Source: SAR116 cluster bacterium AG-447-C21
GTDB lineage: Bacteria > Pseudomonadota > Alphaproteobacteria > Thalassobaculales > Thalassobaculaceae
Direction of reading: 5' to 3'
Length of the DNA stretch: 64,000 bases
Assembly (NCBI GenBank): GCA_003212315.1
Contig: QCQB01000002.1
Location: 62,001-126,000 of the forward strand
Below the pieces are notes generated by a model. That model saw only the letters and a list, made by a program, of their open reading frames with translations. It searched no databases and had not been told where the DNA came from. The first letter of the stretch is position 1. Each line of letters begins with the position of its first letter. Below, piece after piece: positions 46,404-56,032 of this stretch. A program made the translations under genes and the position numbers.

Positions 46404-48407
46404 ATGAACCAAGAAACAAAGACACACCATTTATCGGAAGAAAAACATATTCGGTTGGCAAATGCCATACGGATTTTGAGTATGGATGCAGTCGAAAAAG
46501 CTAACTCAGGTCATCCCGGAATGCCAATGGGAATGGCTGATGTGACTACAGTGCTATTTTCTGAATTTTTAAAATTCGACCCTATGAACCCTAAATGGCC
46601 TGACCGCGATAGGTTTATTCTTTCTGCTGGGCATGGTTCCATGCTGCTCTACTCATTACTCTACCTGACTGGTTATCCAGATATGAATCTCGAGGAACTA
46701 AAAAACTTCAGACAGTTAGGTGCTAAAACTGCTGGGCATCCAGAATTTGGTGTTGCTGAGGGAATAGAAACCACAACCGGCCCCTTAGGCCAAGGCTTTG
46801 CTAACGCGGTAGGTATGGCATTAGCAGAGAGAAAGATGCAAGGACGGTTTGGAGCTCACCTTGTTGACCATTATACTTATTGCATCGCTGGCGATGGGTG
46901 TTTAATGGAAGGTATTAGCCATGAGGCGGCATCTTTGGCCGGTCACCACGAATTGCATAAATTGATAGTTTTCTTTGATGACAATGGTATTTCCATAGAT
47001 GGACCTACAACACTATCAGTGTCTGACGATAACGTCGCGCGTTTCAAATCATATGGATGGAACACCATCTCTATAGATGGTCACAATCCTGCAGAAATTC
47101 GGAAAGCTCTGCTGAATGCAAAAAAATCATCCAAACCATCTTTGATAGCCGCAAAAACAAAAATTGGATATGGCTCCCCGAATAAAGAGGGAACAGCCGC
47201 TTCACATGGGGCTCCCCTAGGTTCTGACGAGATAGCTCTAACCCGTGATAGCCTTGATTGGCCCTATGAACCTTTCATTATTCCAACCGAGGTATTAGAA
47301 GAATGGAGAAGTATTGGGAGTCGAAACTCAGACGTTCAAAAAGCTTGGGCCAATCGTCTTAATAATAGCGAAAAATCGATAGGTACCGCCTTCACCTCGA
47401 GTATAGATGCTAAAATTAATAACTCTGTAACAGAAGCTTTAAAGAACTATGAGGCTAAACTTATAGACGAAAAGCCTATTGTTGCGACCCGTGTGGCCTC
47501 GCAGAAAACACTTGAAGTTTTAACGCCTTTGATACCTGAACTTGTTGGCGGGTCCGCAGACCTAACTGGATCAAATAATACAAAAACAGGCTCACACTTT
47601 GTGATTGATAAAAATAATCCAGATGGCAATTATCTTCACTATGGGGTTAGAGAACATGCGATGGCTGCCGCTATGAATGGACTGGCCTTGCATGGAGGAA
47701 TTATTCCATACGGGGGTACTTTTTTAGTATTTACAGATTATTGCAGACCTTCAATAAGATTAGCATCATTAATGGGGCTAAGAACGATATATGTAATGAC
47801 CCATGACTCGATAGGATTAGGGGAAGACGGTCCAACCCATCAACCAATTGAACATCTAGCATCACTAAGGGCTATCCCTAACCTTCACGTTTTCCGGCCC
47901 GCGGACTCTATAGAAACCATGGAGTGCTGGCAGCTAGCATTAAATGCAGCTGATACACCGTCCATCATAGCTTTGAGCCGCCAGAATTTGCCTCTGGTAC
48001 GATTACAGGTGGCAGAAAAAAATCTTTCTGGATATGGCGGGTACATTTTGAAAAACAGTCAAAAAAGCTCTGCCGATATTACAATAGTTGCGACAGGCTC
48101 TGAGGTATCTCTGGCTCTTGAGGCCCAAAACTTTTTAGAAAACGAAAATATAGGAACAACTGTCGTCTCGATGCCATGCTGTGAACTCTTCGATATGCAA
48201 AGTAAAGTCTATCAAGAATCCGTTATTGATCCAAACTCAAAACTTATTGTAGTAGAGGCAGGGATCCGCCAAAGTTGGGACAAAAAACTTTCAGATAAAG
48301 ACTATTTTATTGGAATGGATGGGTTTGGTGCCTCAGCACCAGCCACTGGATTGTATAAGCATTTTCATATAACAAAAGACGCCATAATTGAAGCAGCTAA
48401 GAGCTAA
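46404..48407 (+). CDS. tkt: Transketolase
   Basis: 667 residues. Thiamine diphosphate motifs are intact: NSGHPGMPMGMAD, GDGCLMEGISHEAASLAGHH and, in the pyrimidine domain, GVREHAMAAAMNG. It transfers two-carbon units between sugar phosphates. It heads the run gap, class I aldolase, thiE, efp. Its ribosome site is weak (GAGTGAAG). Confidence 0.97.
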   Translation: MNQETKTHHLSEEKHIRLANAIRILSMDAVEKANSGHPGMPMGMADVTTVLFSEFLKFDPMNPKWPDRDRFILSAGHGSMLLYSLLYLTGYPDMNLEELKNFRQLGAKTAGHPEFGVAEGIETTTGPLGQGFANAVGMALAERKMQGRFGAHLVDHYTYCIAGDGCLMEGISHEAASLAGHHELHKLIVFFDDNGISIDGPTTLSVSDDNVARFKSYGWNTISIDGHNPAEIRKALLNAKKSSKPSLIAAKTKIGYGSPNKEGTAASHGAPLGSDEIALTRDSLDWPYEPFIIPTEVLEEWRSIGSRNSDVQKAWANRLNNSEKSIGTAFTSSIDAKINNSVTEALKNYEAKLIDEKPIVATRVASQKTLEVLTPLIPELVGGSADLTGSNNTKTGSHFVIDKNNPDGNYLHYGVREHAMAAAMNGLALHGGIIPYGGTFLVFTDYCRPSIRLASLMGLRTIYVMTHDSIGLGEDGPTHQPIEHLASLRAIPNLHVFRPADSIETMECWQLALNAADTPSIIALSRQNLPLVRLQVAEKNLSGYGGYILKNSQKSSADITIVATGSEVSLALEAQNFLENENIGTTVVSMPCCELFDMQSKVYQESVIDPNSKLIVVEAGIRQSWDKKLSDKDYFIGMDGFGASAPATGLYKHFHITKDAIIEAAKS

Positions 48408-48469
48408 TTTTCCAAAAATTAACAAGTAAAAGTAAATAAAAAATAGAAACAAGTGCCAGGAGGAAGAAT

Positions 48470-49480
48470 ATGTCCGTAAATGTAGCAATTAATGGATTTG
48501 GACGGATCGGCCGTTTAGTCTTACGTGCTCTCTACGAGAGTAATAGAGATGATTTAAAAGTTGTTGCGATAAATGATCTTGGGTCAGTAGAAGCAAATGC
48601 CCATTTGCTAAAGTGGGACAGCAACCATGGCCCCTTTCCAGGCGATATCATTGTAACAGGAGACACCATTGATCTTGGCAAAGGACCTATTAAGGTGACG
48701 TCCGAACGCGATCCTGCACAACTGCCTCACAAGGCATTAAATGTAGACATCGTTCTTGAATGCACGGGCATTTTCACTGATCGTGAAAAAGCAGCTATGC
48801 ACCTAAAGGCTGGTGCTAAGAGGGTTGTGATATCTGCTCCTGCAAACGGAGCAGATATCACAGTAGTCTATGGGGTAAACCACGATAAAATTACATCCGA
48901 GCATACAGTGATTTCCAACGCCTCTTGCACTACTAACTGCCTAGCACCTGTCGCATTTGTTTTAAACAATGCGATCGGTATTCAGTCGGGTTATATGACT
49001 ACTATTCACGCTTTCACGAGCGACCAACCAACCTTGGATACTTATCATGGCGATTTACACAGAGCACGTTCCGCGGCGACGTCTATGATACCCACATCCA
49101 CAGGAGCCGCAAAAGCTGTAGGATTAGTAATGCCCGAACTCTTGGGGAAACTGGATGGCACAGCTATTCGAGTGCCTACATCTAACGTCAGTCTTATAGA
49201 TTTCAAATTTATCCCTAATCGTACAACTACCATTGCAGAGGTAAATGAAGCAATTATATCAGCTTCGGAGAAAGGGTCATTAAAGGGCGTGCTTGGAATA
49301 AATAAGGAGCCTTTAGTATCTGTCGACTTCAATCATAATCCACACAGTTCAACATTCGATCTAAGTCAAACTCAAGTGATCGATGGTGGGTTAGTGCGAG
49401 TGTTATCTTGGTATGATAATGAATGGGGTTTTTCGAATCGCATGTCCGACACTGCTGCAATCGTAGCAGGGACATTATGA
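48470..49480 (+). CDS. gap: Glyceraldehyde-3-phosphate dehydrogenase
   Basis: 336 residues. NAD site INGFGRIGRLVLRAL at the start and the active-site cysteine in SNASCTTNCLAPV near 152; DNEWGFSNRM near the end. An excellent AGGAGG ribosome site precedes it. In many Alphaproteobacteria pgk follows gap; here the aldolase gene follows after 41 nt with no pgk between. Confidence 0.97.
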   Translation: MSVNVAINGFGRIGRLVLRALYESNRDDLKVVAINDLGSVEANAHLLKWDSNHGPFPGDIIVTGDTIDLGKGPIKVTSERDPAQLPHKALNVDIVLECTGIFTDREKAAMHLKAGAKRVVISAPANGADITVVYGVNHDKITSEHTVISNASCTTNCLAPVAFVLNNAIGIQSGYMTTIHAFTSDQPTLDTYHGDLHRARSAATSMIPTSTGAAKAVGLVMPELLGKLDGTAIRVPTSNVSLIDFKFIPNRTTTIAEVNEAIISASEKGSLKGVLGINKEPLVSVDFNHNPHSSTFDLSQTQVIDGGLVRVLSWYDNEWGFSNRMSDTAAIVAGTL

Positions 49481-49521
49481 ATAGAGTAGTTTAGGTTTCA
49501 CGAAATGAGGGAAGAACAAAA

Positions 49522-50451
49522 ATGAGAATTACGAGAGCCGTAAAAAAAATACTTGATAATTATGAGAGTGACTCACCTGGCACAAAAGCAAACCTAGCTC
49601 GAATTTTGATGCAAGGCCGGCTTGGCGGAACAGGCAAGCTGGTAATACTACCCGTCGATCAAGGCTTTGAACACGGACCAGCAAGGAGTTTTGCACCAAA
49701 CCCAGACGCCTACGATCCACGTTATCATTTCCAATTAACTTTAGACGCGGGCTTGTCTGCTCATGCAGCGCCTCTCGGAATGATAGAAGCTAGTGCGGAC
49801 ACTTTTGCAGGTCAGATCCCTACGATAATGAAACTTAACAGCTCTAACAGTCTTTCACGTGAGAAGGACGCCCCAAGCCAGGCGATAACCGGTTCAGTGC
49901 AAGAGGCTCTCAGACTAGGGTGTTCCGCTGTTGGGTATACCATTTACCCTGGTTCAGATGCAGCGTTTGATATGATGACTGATTTCAAAGAAATAGCTGA
50001 AGAAGCAAAAGCTTTCGGTTTGGCAGTTGTGCTTTGGTCTTACCCACGTGGAGGGGGGCTCTCCAAGCAGGGAGAGACTGCTATTGATATCGTTGCATAT
50101 GCTGCTCACATGGCCGCACTATCTGGCGCTCATATAATAAAAGTAAAACCTCCAACAAGTCATCTCGAATTAGAAGCCGCCAAGAAAGCTTACGAAAGTA
50201 ATGGAATAAAAATTGATACCTTAAGTGATCGCATAAGGCATGTGGTGCAATCGTCTTTTAATGGTAGGAGGCTAGTTGTATTTTCTGGAGGCGAAGCCAA
50301 GGATTTAGAGGGATTATTTGCTGAAATCTCCCAACTGAGAGATGGTGGAGCCTCAGGATCAATCATAGGTCGCAACACATTTCAACGTCCCAGAGCAGAG
50401 GCAATCTCAATGCTTGATAAGATAATAAATATATATAAACACAAAGAGTAA
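49522..50451 (+). CDS. Class I fructose-bisphosphate aldolase (DhnA type)
   Basis: 309 residues of the COG1830 TIM-barrel family. ILPVDQGFEHGPARSF is the N-terminal block, GYTIYPGSDAAFDMM and VLWSYPRGGG follow, and the Schiff-base lysine is probably in AHIIKVKPPT. It cleaves or forms fructose 1,6-bisphosphate. It is 41 nt after gap with a GAGGGAAG ribosome site. Confidence 0.92.
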   Translation: MRITRAVKKILDNYESDSPGTKANLARILMQGRLGGTGKLVILPVDQGFEHGPARSFAPNPDAYDPRYHFQLTLDAGLSAHAAPLGMIEASADTFAGQIPTIMKLNSSNSLSREKDAPSQAITGSVQEALRLGCSAVGYTIYPGSDAAFDMMTDFKEIAEEAKAFGLAVVLWSYPRGGGLSKQGETAIDIVAYAAHMAALSGAHIIKVKPPTSHLELEAAKKAYESNGIKIDTLSDRIRHVVQSSFNGRRLVVFSGGEAKDLEGLFAEISQLRDGGASGSIIGRNTFQRPRAEAISMLDKIINIYKHKE

Positions 50452-50483
50452 AGAATGTCGTGTTCTGAACTTAACTTTAAAGA

Positions 50484-51122
50484 ATGACTGACACGTCAAA
50501 TTGTCAACTTTATTTGATCACACCACCTAAGTTTGATCCAAAACCATTTTTGGAACGAGTAAAGACGGCGTTCGATGCGGGACCTGTTGCGTGCATGCAA
50601 TTGCGCCTCAAAAATACCGGCGACGACGTAATTAAAATGGCCGCGGAGCTGCTACTCCCTGTTTGCCATAGCTATGAAACACCGCTGATATTGAATGATA
50701 GGCCTGATCTAGCCACCATAACGGGATGCGACGGTGTGCATATTGGTCAAAGCGATGCAGACTATAAAACAACGAGAGTAATAATTGGACAAGACCGCAT
50801 CGTTGGGGTTACATGCAAAAACTCCAGACATCTTGCATTGGAAGCAGCTGAAAATGGTGCCGAATATGTAGCATTTGGAGCGTTCTTTCCAACAACTACG
50901 AAACTAGAGACAACTCCCGCAGAATTAGAAACAGTGCGGTGGTGGAAAGAAATGACCACAGTGCCTTCCGTGGCAATTGGTGGTATAACCACTGAGAATT
51001 GCAATCCCTTAATTACTGCAGGGATTGATTTTCTAGCGACAATTGGTGGTGTTTGGGACCACCCTGAGGGTGAGGCAGCTGCCGTAAAGGCTTTTAATGA
51101 AGCTTTTAAAAACGGTATATAG
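50484..51122 (+). CDS. thiE: Thiamine-phosphate synthase
   Basis: 212 residues. CMQLRLKNTGDD, LILNDRPDLA, GCDGVHIGQSDAD, AFGAFFPTTTK and VAIGGIT are the family blocks in order. It joins HMP-PP to thiazole phosphate. It lies 32 nt after the aldolase gene as often found in this group; thiD is elsewhere at 28 kb. No TPP riboswitch was seen in front of it. Confidence 0.93.
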   Translation: MTDTSNCQLYLITPPKFDPKPFLERVKTAFDAGPVACMQLRLKNTGDDVIKMAAELLLPVCHSYETPLILNDRPDLATITGCDGVHIGQSDADYKTTRVIIGQDRIVGVTCKNSRHLALEAAENGAEYVAFGAFFPTTTKLETTPAELETVRWWKEMTTVPSVAIGGITTENCNPLITAGIDFLATIGGVWDHPEGEAAAVKAFNEAFKNGI

Positions 51123-51220
51123 AATTGCTAAAGCTTGGATAGTGCATTGCTTCATAGACAGGATGCCATCTCCCTGCTAAAACGCCGACGGTATTTTTTA
51201 AATCTCAACGGAGCTTCGAA

Positions 51221-51787
51221 ATGAAGATAAACGGAAATGCAGTTCGTGTTGGTAACGTTATAGAGCATAACAATCGGCTCTGGGTAACTGTTAAAACACA
51301 AGCTGTGAAGCCTGGAAAAGGGGGGGCTTTCAATCAAGTTGAGTTAAAGGATATTCGAAATGGAAGTAAACTTAATGAAAGATTTCGTGCAGACCAACAA
51401 GTAGAAAGAGTTCGTTTAGAACAGGAGAAGGCGCAATTTCTATTTCGTGATGGAGAGATATTAACATTTATGAATGCTGAGACTTTTGAACAAACAATGA
51501 TTGATGCTGCGCTATTAGGGAATGAAGTGATTTATTTACAGGATGGTATGGATGTAATAATTGAAAGTTACGAAGGAGAAGCTTTATCTGTAGTCTTGCC
51601 GGATACCGTCACATTTGAAGTAGTTGAAGCCGATGCAGTAATAAAGGGACAAACCGCGTCATCGTCTTTCAAGCCAGCTGTTCTAGAAAACGGCGCACGC
51701 ATAATGGTACCGCCCCATATCGAGACAGGGACTCGAGTGGTGATAAAACCTGAAGACGGCAGTTATGTAGAAAGAGCTAAAGACTAG
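51221..51787 (+). CDS. efp: Elongation factor P
   Basis: 188 residues, the normal length. The KOW-like N-terminal domain has the modification loop TQAVKPGKGGAFNQVEL, where the lysine in PGKG is the usual site of beta-lysylation. Two OB-fold domains follow. It relieves ribosome stalling at polyproline. It precedes the suhB-like gene by 29 nt. Confidence 0.96.
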   Translation: MKINGNAVRVGNVIEHNNRLWVTVKTQAVKPGKGGAFNQVELKDIRNGSKLNERFRADQQVERVRLEQEKAQFLFRDGEILTFMNAETFEQTMIDAALLGNEVIYLQDGMDVIIESYEGEALSVVLPDTVTFEVVEADAVIKGQTASSSFKPAVLENGARIMVPPHIETGTRVVIKPEDGSYVERAKD

Positions 51788-51816
51788 CTCCAATCTTTAT
51801 TTTCATTGGGGACCCG

Positions 51817-52635
51817 ATGGCAACAAGAACCGCAATAATCAACGTCATGTCTAAGACCTGCTACAAAGCATCGAAGACATTATTGCGTGATTTTGGAGAG
51901 GTTGAACAACTCCAAGCATCCCGCAGAGGTCCCAAAGATTTTGTCAAAACTGCAAACGCTGCATCACATAGGAAAATAAGTGAGGAGCTGATGCACGCAA
52001 GACCCGATTATGGACTTGTATTTAAAGGGTCTAAGATAATCGAAAGCAGGGACCCCAAAAACAGGAAATGGGTTGTAGACTCGCTTAATGGAACCACTAA
52101 TTTTCTTCATGGAATTCCACATTGGGCAATATCGATCGGTCTCGAAGAAGATGGAGACCTAGTGGCTGGAACCGTATACGACCCAACTCGAGATGAGCTG
52201 TTTTGGGCTGAAAAGGGCGTCGGCTCCTTTTTAAATGATAGTAGAATAAGAATATCTGAACGCCGTGATATTACTGACTGCGTTATAGCAACCGGCGACC
52301 ATCCCGAAACATACACTTGTGAGAGTTATAATCAATATATAGATAAAATTGCTAAATCTTCGGGTATGGTCAGAAATTTGGGATCAACATCCTTAGATCT
52401 CGCTTATATTGCTGCCGGCCGACTGGACGGTTGTTTGCACTCTCAAACCCATCCCTGGGAGTTGAGCGCCGGCATTATAATAGTAAGAGAGGCTGGAGGC
52501 TATATCACCGATATAAGTGGTGGTATGAAAATGATTGAAAAAAAAGAAATATTGGCTGCTAACGCACGTATCCATCATAGATTGTTGGCACTAATAAAAG
52601 AAAAAACCAAGGATAATAAAGCAGCAGATAAATAA
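51817..52635 (+). CDS. suhB: SuhB/inositol monophosphatase family protein with degenerate active site
   Basis: 272 residues that align along the whole length with bacterial IMPase/SuhB, including NFLHGIPHWAISIGL and YDPTRDELFWAEKGVG. The metal-binding positions are changed: DFVxTAD reads DFVKTAN (N47); the GEE(G/S) motif reads FKGS (70-72); DPLDGT reads D88-S-L-N91-G-T; WD(I/L)AAG reads WELSAG (E215). Only D88 of the usual acidic set is intact. Phosphatase activity is therefore unlikely or altered, although the fold should persist. SuhB of E. coli also works with NusA in rRNA transcription without needing catalysis, a role this protein may keep. It lies directly after efp as in related bacteria. 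Confidence 0.85.
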   Translation: MATRTAIINVMSKTCYKASKTLLRDFGEVEQLQASRRGPKDFVKTANAASHRKISEELMHARPDYGLVFKGSKIIESRDPKNRKWVVDSLNGTTNFLHGIPHWAISIGLEEDGDLVAGTVYDPTRDELFWAEKGVGSFLNDSRIRISERRDITDCVIATGDHPETYTCESYNQYIDKIAKSSGMVRNLGSTSLDLAYIAAGRLDGCLHSQTHPWELSAGIIIVREAGGYITDISGGMKMIEKKEILAANARIHHRLLALIKEKTKDNKAADK

Positions 52636-52728
52636 GCTCTTTATATAAAGCGACTGAATACGTTGTGAACAGATGCGTTTTGAGATAGGTTTTATTACAA
52701 ATTTCATTTCTTTTTGGAGTACGCGGAT

Positions 52729-53508
52729 ATGATTACGAGGATTAAAATGAATATCCTCTTATTTGTGTTTCTTGTGATTTTTGGGATTAGTATATTAGGG
52801 ACGACAAAACAATCTGAGGCACAAGAAGCAATTATAATTGGGAGTGCACGAACCCCGACTATTGAAGTAAACATGGAGGCGTTAACCCGATTTTTACAAT
52901 CACGTCAACCAATTGATTCAGTTCGACGGCAACTGCAAGACCAACAGGGGCCTGTGAGATATTTGCCTTCCGATCGGATAAAAAAACTCACTAAAAAAAC
53001 AGTGAAGAAACCCACTAGCGCTTCCTTCAAAAACTCAAAAGTAATTGCCGACAAATCAAAATCTAAGACGTCACGGCATACTACTAATCGATCAAAGAAA
53101 AACTCCCAAGATGGCAAAATGCCGGTTGCCGTCGAAAAAGAGAAGAAAACGCAAGTCGCCGCAAAAACTATACCGCGTGTTCCAATAAAAGAAGCAAAAC
53201 TCGACCATAAAAAATTTGTGGTATTATTTAATCCTTTGGCACAGAGCGCGGGAGAAAAGGATTTATCTAAACTTAAGGCTGAGATAAAAGCTAAAGGTTT
53301 CGACAAAAGTCAACGATTTCAGTTGACCGCATATTCGTCGGATAGAAATCCCAGTAATGCTCGGCGAGTTTCGTTAATGCGAGCCATTTCGATAAGATCA
53401 TTTTTGATAAAAATGGGTGTAGAGGGAAACAAAATAACCGTAAGAGCGTTAGGAAATAATATGGACGCCGAATTATCTAATCGAGTTGATATAGTTTTAC
53501 TTAATTAA
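52729..53508 (+). CDS. OmpA-like C-terminal domain protein, envelope
   Basis: 259 residues from the ATG at 52729 with GGAG 9 nt upstream. A signal anchor or peptide covers about residues 8-32 (ending SEAQ). A Lys/Ser-rich linker (about 80-150) precedes a divergent OmpA-like domain (about 160-259, VVLFNPLAQSAGEKDLSKL, ending SNRVDIVLLN). The GHTD-type site reads TAYSSD, so peptidoglycan binding may be weak. It is the first of three co-directional genes with MotA-like and MotB-like proteins. Function unknown. Confidence 0.7.
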   Translation: MITRIKMNILLFVFLVIFGISILGTTKQSEAQEAIIIGSARTPTIEVNMEALTRFLQSRQPIDSVRRQLQDQQGPVRYLPSDRIKKLTKKTVKKPTSASFKNSKVIADKSKSKTSRHTTNRSKKNSQDGKMPVAVEKEKKTQVAAKTIPRVPIKEAKLDHKKFVVLFNPLAQSAGEKDLSKLKAEIKAKGFDKSQRFQLTAYSSDRNPSNARRVSLMRAISIRSFLIKMGVEGNKITVRALGNNMDAELSNRVDIVLLN

Positions 53509-53565
53509 GCTAAACGCGCATACTTGCTTAAATAAGGTCTACGACAGTTAATAGCGAGGCGAAAC

Positions 53566-54705
53566 GTGACAAATCCGAACCACTATCTCATTAGGGTTTT
53601 GCTATTTGTAGTAGTAATACTTGTCGCTGCCAGTTTTTTGATAATACCGATAGGGCGCGCCTTCATGGCGAATGCTGCGCTAAATGGAATGATATTGGCA
53701 ATATTTCTCATCGGTTTAATTTTCATAATCAGAAAAATAGCACTCTTGAGCCCGGAAGTGGCTTGGATTTCAGAATACAGAAGCGTTAATAAACCGCGCC
53801 TAACCAAACAACGACCACCAAGGCTGCTTGCTCCAGTAGCAAATATGCTGGGAGATAGGGCAAATGGAAAAATCAGCCTATCCGCGACTTCTTTAAAATC
53901 TCTATTAGACAGTATAGATACGAGGTTATCTGAGTCGAGGGACACATCTAGGTATTTAATAGGGCTATTGATATTTTTAGGACTGCTGGGAACCTTTTGG
54001 GGGCTTTTAGAAACAGTTGGCGCCGTGAGTAACGTTATTGGTGACCTTTCATTGAAAGGAGGCAATTTAGAAAAAGCATTCGCTGATCTAAAAACTGGTT
54101 TAGAGGCACCATTATCTGGTATGGCAACTGCTTTCAGCTCCTCTATATTTGGGCTCGCTGGATCATTAGCATTAGGTTTTCTGGACTTACAATTAGGCCA
54201 AGCCCAAAATCGCTTTTACAACGATCTAGAAGAGTGGTTATCCGGTTCAACAAAGTTAAGTGCAGGTACTAATATTACTGGTGATCACGAAACGTCTGCA
54301 ACCGCTTATCAAGCGGCACTCTTTGAACAAACAGCGGAAAGCCTTGACCGCCTTCAAAGGGTGATGGTGCAAAATGAGGATGGAAGAGACGAAACTAATC
54401 AGCACCTGATAAAAATAAACGATAGCCTTCTGCTGATAGTAGACAAGTTGGAGAAGGAAACGCAAGTTATTAGGCAACTCAGCGATAATCAGGTAAAGAT
54501 TAATTCTGTAATAGGAAAATTTACAGAATATTCGCAAGAAAAAAATCAAGATGATTATCGTCAAAATCTTCGGAATATTGACGCTCAGTTGTCTCAGCTG
54601 ATCAAAGAGCTCAAGACAGGACGAGACAAATCCGTAGAAGAAATTAGACAAGAAATCCGATTATTAGCAAGGACAATTGCTGTTTTGGCTGAGGAAGCCG
54701 ACTAA
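53566..54705 (+). CDS. MotA/TolQ/ExbB-type proton channel-like membrane protein
   Basis: 379 residues from a GTG start with GAGG just upstream. Two N-terminal helices (about 8-28 and 37-56), then two further helices with the stator-type block YLIGLLIFLGLLGTFWGLLE (about 125-145) and SGMATAFSSSIFGLAGSLAL (about 186-206). The C-terminal half (about 240-379) is cytoplasmic and coiled coil. It should pair with the MotB-like protein encoded next to form a proton-driven complex. It is not flagellar by context. The real function is unknown. Confidence 0.8.
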   Translation: MTNPNHYLIRVLLFVVVILVAASFLIIPIGRAFMANAALNGMILAIFLIGLIFIIRKIALLSPEVAWISEYRSVNKPRLTKQRPPRLLAPVANMLGDRANGKISLSATSLKSLLDSIDTRLSESRDTSRYLIGLLIFLGLLGTFWGLLETVGAVSNVIGDLSLKGGNLEKAFADLKTGLEAPLSGMATAFSSSIFGLAGSLALGFLDLQLGQAQNRFYNDLEEWLSGSTKLSAGTNITGDHETSATAYQAALFEQTAESLDRLQRVMVQNEDGRDETNQHLIKINDSLLLIVDKLEKETQVIRQLSDNQVKINSVIGKFTEYSQEKNQDDYRQNLRNIDAQLSQLIKELKTGRDKSVEEIRQEIRLLARTIAVLAEEAD

Positions 54706-54724
54706 TGAGAGGGCTCATTCACTA

Positions 54725-56017
54725 ATGGCCATCTCAACTCGCCGAAGCCGAACCCAAGAAACAAATATATGGCCTGGTTTTGTGGATGCTCTAGCTGCGC
54801 TACTCATGGTCATTATTTTTGTTCTAATGATCTTTATTGTGGCTCAATTCTATTTGACACAGTTGCTCTCCGGTCGAGATGATGATTTAGCAAAATTACA
54901 AGGTCAAATCCTTGAGTTGGGCGAACTATTATCAATAGAGAGAACAACCAATGCGAAACTTGCAAGTAATATCGATCGTTTAAATGAAAGCTTGGCCATT
55001 GCAACCGCGAAACAAGAGACGTTAAATTCAAAGATTTCCGAATTGATTATTCTGAAAGAGTCTCTTGGAGGACAGGTTAATATTTTAACCGCTGAGAGGG
55101 ACGCGTTAGATGAAAATTTAAAACTATCTCAGTCGTCTTTAGCGATGAGCCAGTCTGATTTAGAGGGCGCGCTCCAGCAGTTAAAGAATATTGAAACTGA
55201 ACTTGAGGCAAAAACATTACAAAACAAGCAAACAAAAAAAGAACTCGATGGAACAAGAAAATTAAGTCTATTGATGCAATCTGACCTTGATGAGGCTAGA
55301 GACTTACTGCAAAAAATAATCGTAAAACTCTCAAAAGAAAAACTTCACTTAGTCAATTTAAAAGAATTGAACAAAGAGCTTAACGCAAAATATTCTACAT
55401 CCACGAACCAGTTGAACGCACAAATATTAGCTCTCAGAAGAGAGATGATGAGTCTAAATGATATCCTCAAGAAATCCGAAATGGAAAATGAATTAAAGAA
55501 TGTGAAAATAGTTGATTTAGGAAGAAAACTTAATCGCGCGTTAGCTTCTAGGGTTCAAGAACTTGCAAAGTTCAGATCGGAGTTTTTTGGCAGGCTCCAA
55601 GACGTTCTTAAAAATCGCCGCGATATAAGGACAGTCGGGGACCGTTTTGTTTTTCAATCGGAGGTACTTTTCGCCTCAGGAGCATCAGACATAGCGGCGG
55701 CAGGAAAAAAAGAATTGGCGCAATTAGCGAGAACACTGAATTCCATCGCACCAAATATCCCAAAGAAAATAAATTGGATTTTACAGATAGAAGGTCATAC
55801 AGACCATATCCCGATTTCCAATAAACGCTTTCAAAGTAACTGGGAACTATCTGCAGCGAGAGCTATATCCGTGGTAGAGTTCCTTATTGGTCAAGGAGTT
55901 CCAGCAGACAGGCTCTCAGCGGCAGGTTATGGTGAATTTCAACCACTTGATAAGCGACGGGATGAAATAGGGAATAGGAGAAATAGACGAATAGAAATGA
56001 AGTTAACTCAACGCTGA
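54725..56017 (+). CDS. MotB-like peptidoglycan-binding protein with long coiled coil
   Basis: 430 residues from the ATG at 54725 with GAGAGGG upstream; the longer frame overlapping the previous gene is not used. One N-terminal helix carries a plug-like aspartate, D21 in WPGFVDALAALL, as in MotB/TolR/ExbD. A long periplasmic coiled coil (about 55-280) leads to an OmpA-like domain with QIEGHTDHIPISNKRFQSNW and NRRNRRIEMKL. It is the partner of the MotA-like protein and should grip peptidoglycan. It converges with the ABC exporter gene, 15 nt away. Confidence 0.85.
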   Translation: MAISTRRSRTQETNIWPGFVDALAALLMVIIFVLMIFIVAQFYLTQLLSGRDDDLAKLQGQILELGELLSIERTTNAKLASNIDRLNESLAIATAKQETLNSKISELIILKESLGGQVNILTAERDALDENLKLSQSSLAMSQSDLEGALQQLKNIETELEAKTLQNKQTKKELDGTRKLSLLMQSDLDEARDLLQKIIVKLSKEKLHLVNLKELNKELNAKYSTSTNQLNAQILALRREMMSLNDILKKSEMENELKNVKIVDLGRKLNRALASRVQELAKFRSEFFGRLQDVLKNRRDIRTVGDRFVFQSEVLFASGASDIAAAGKKELAQLARTLNSIAPNIPKKINWILQIEGHTDHIPISNKRFQSNWELSAARAISVVEFLIGQGVPADRLSAAGYGEFQPLDKRRDEIGNRRNRRIEMKLTQR

Positions 56018-56032
56018 AGACATTTTCAGGTA

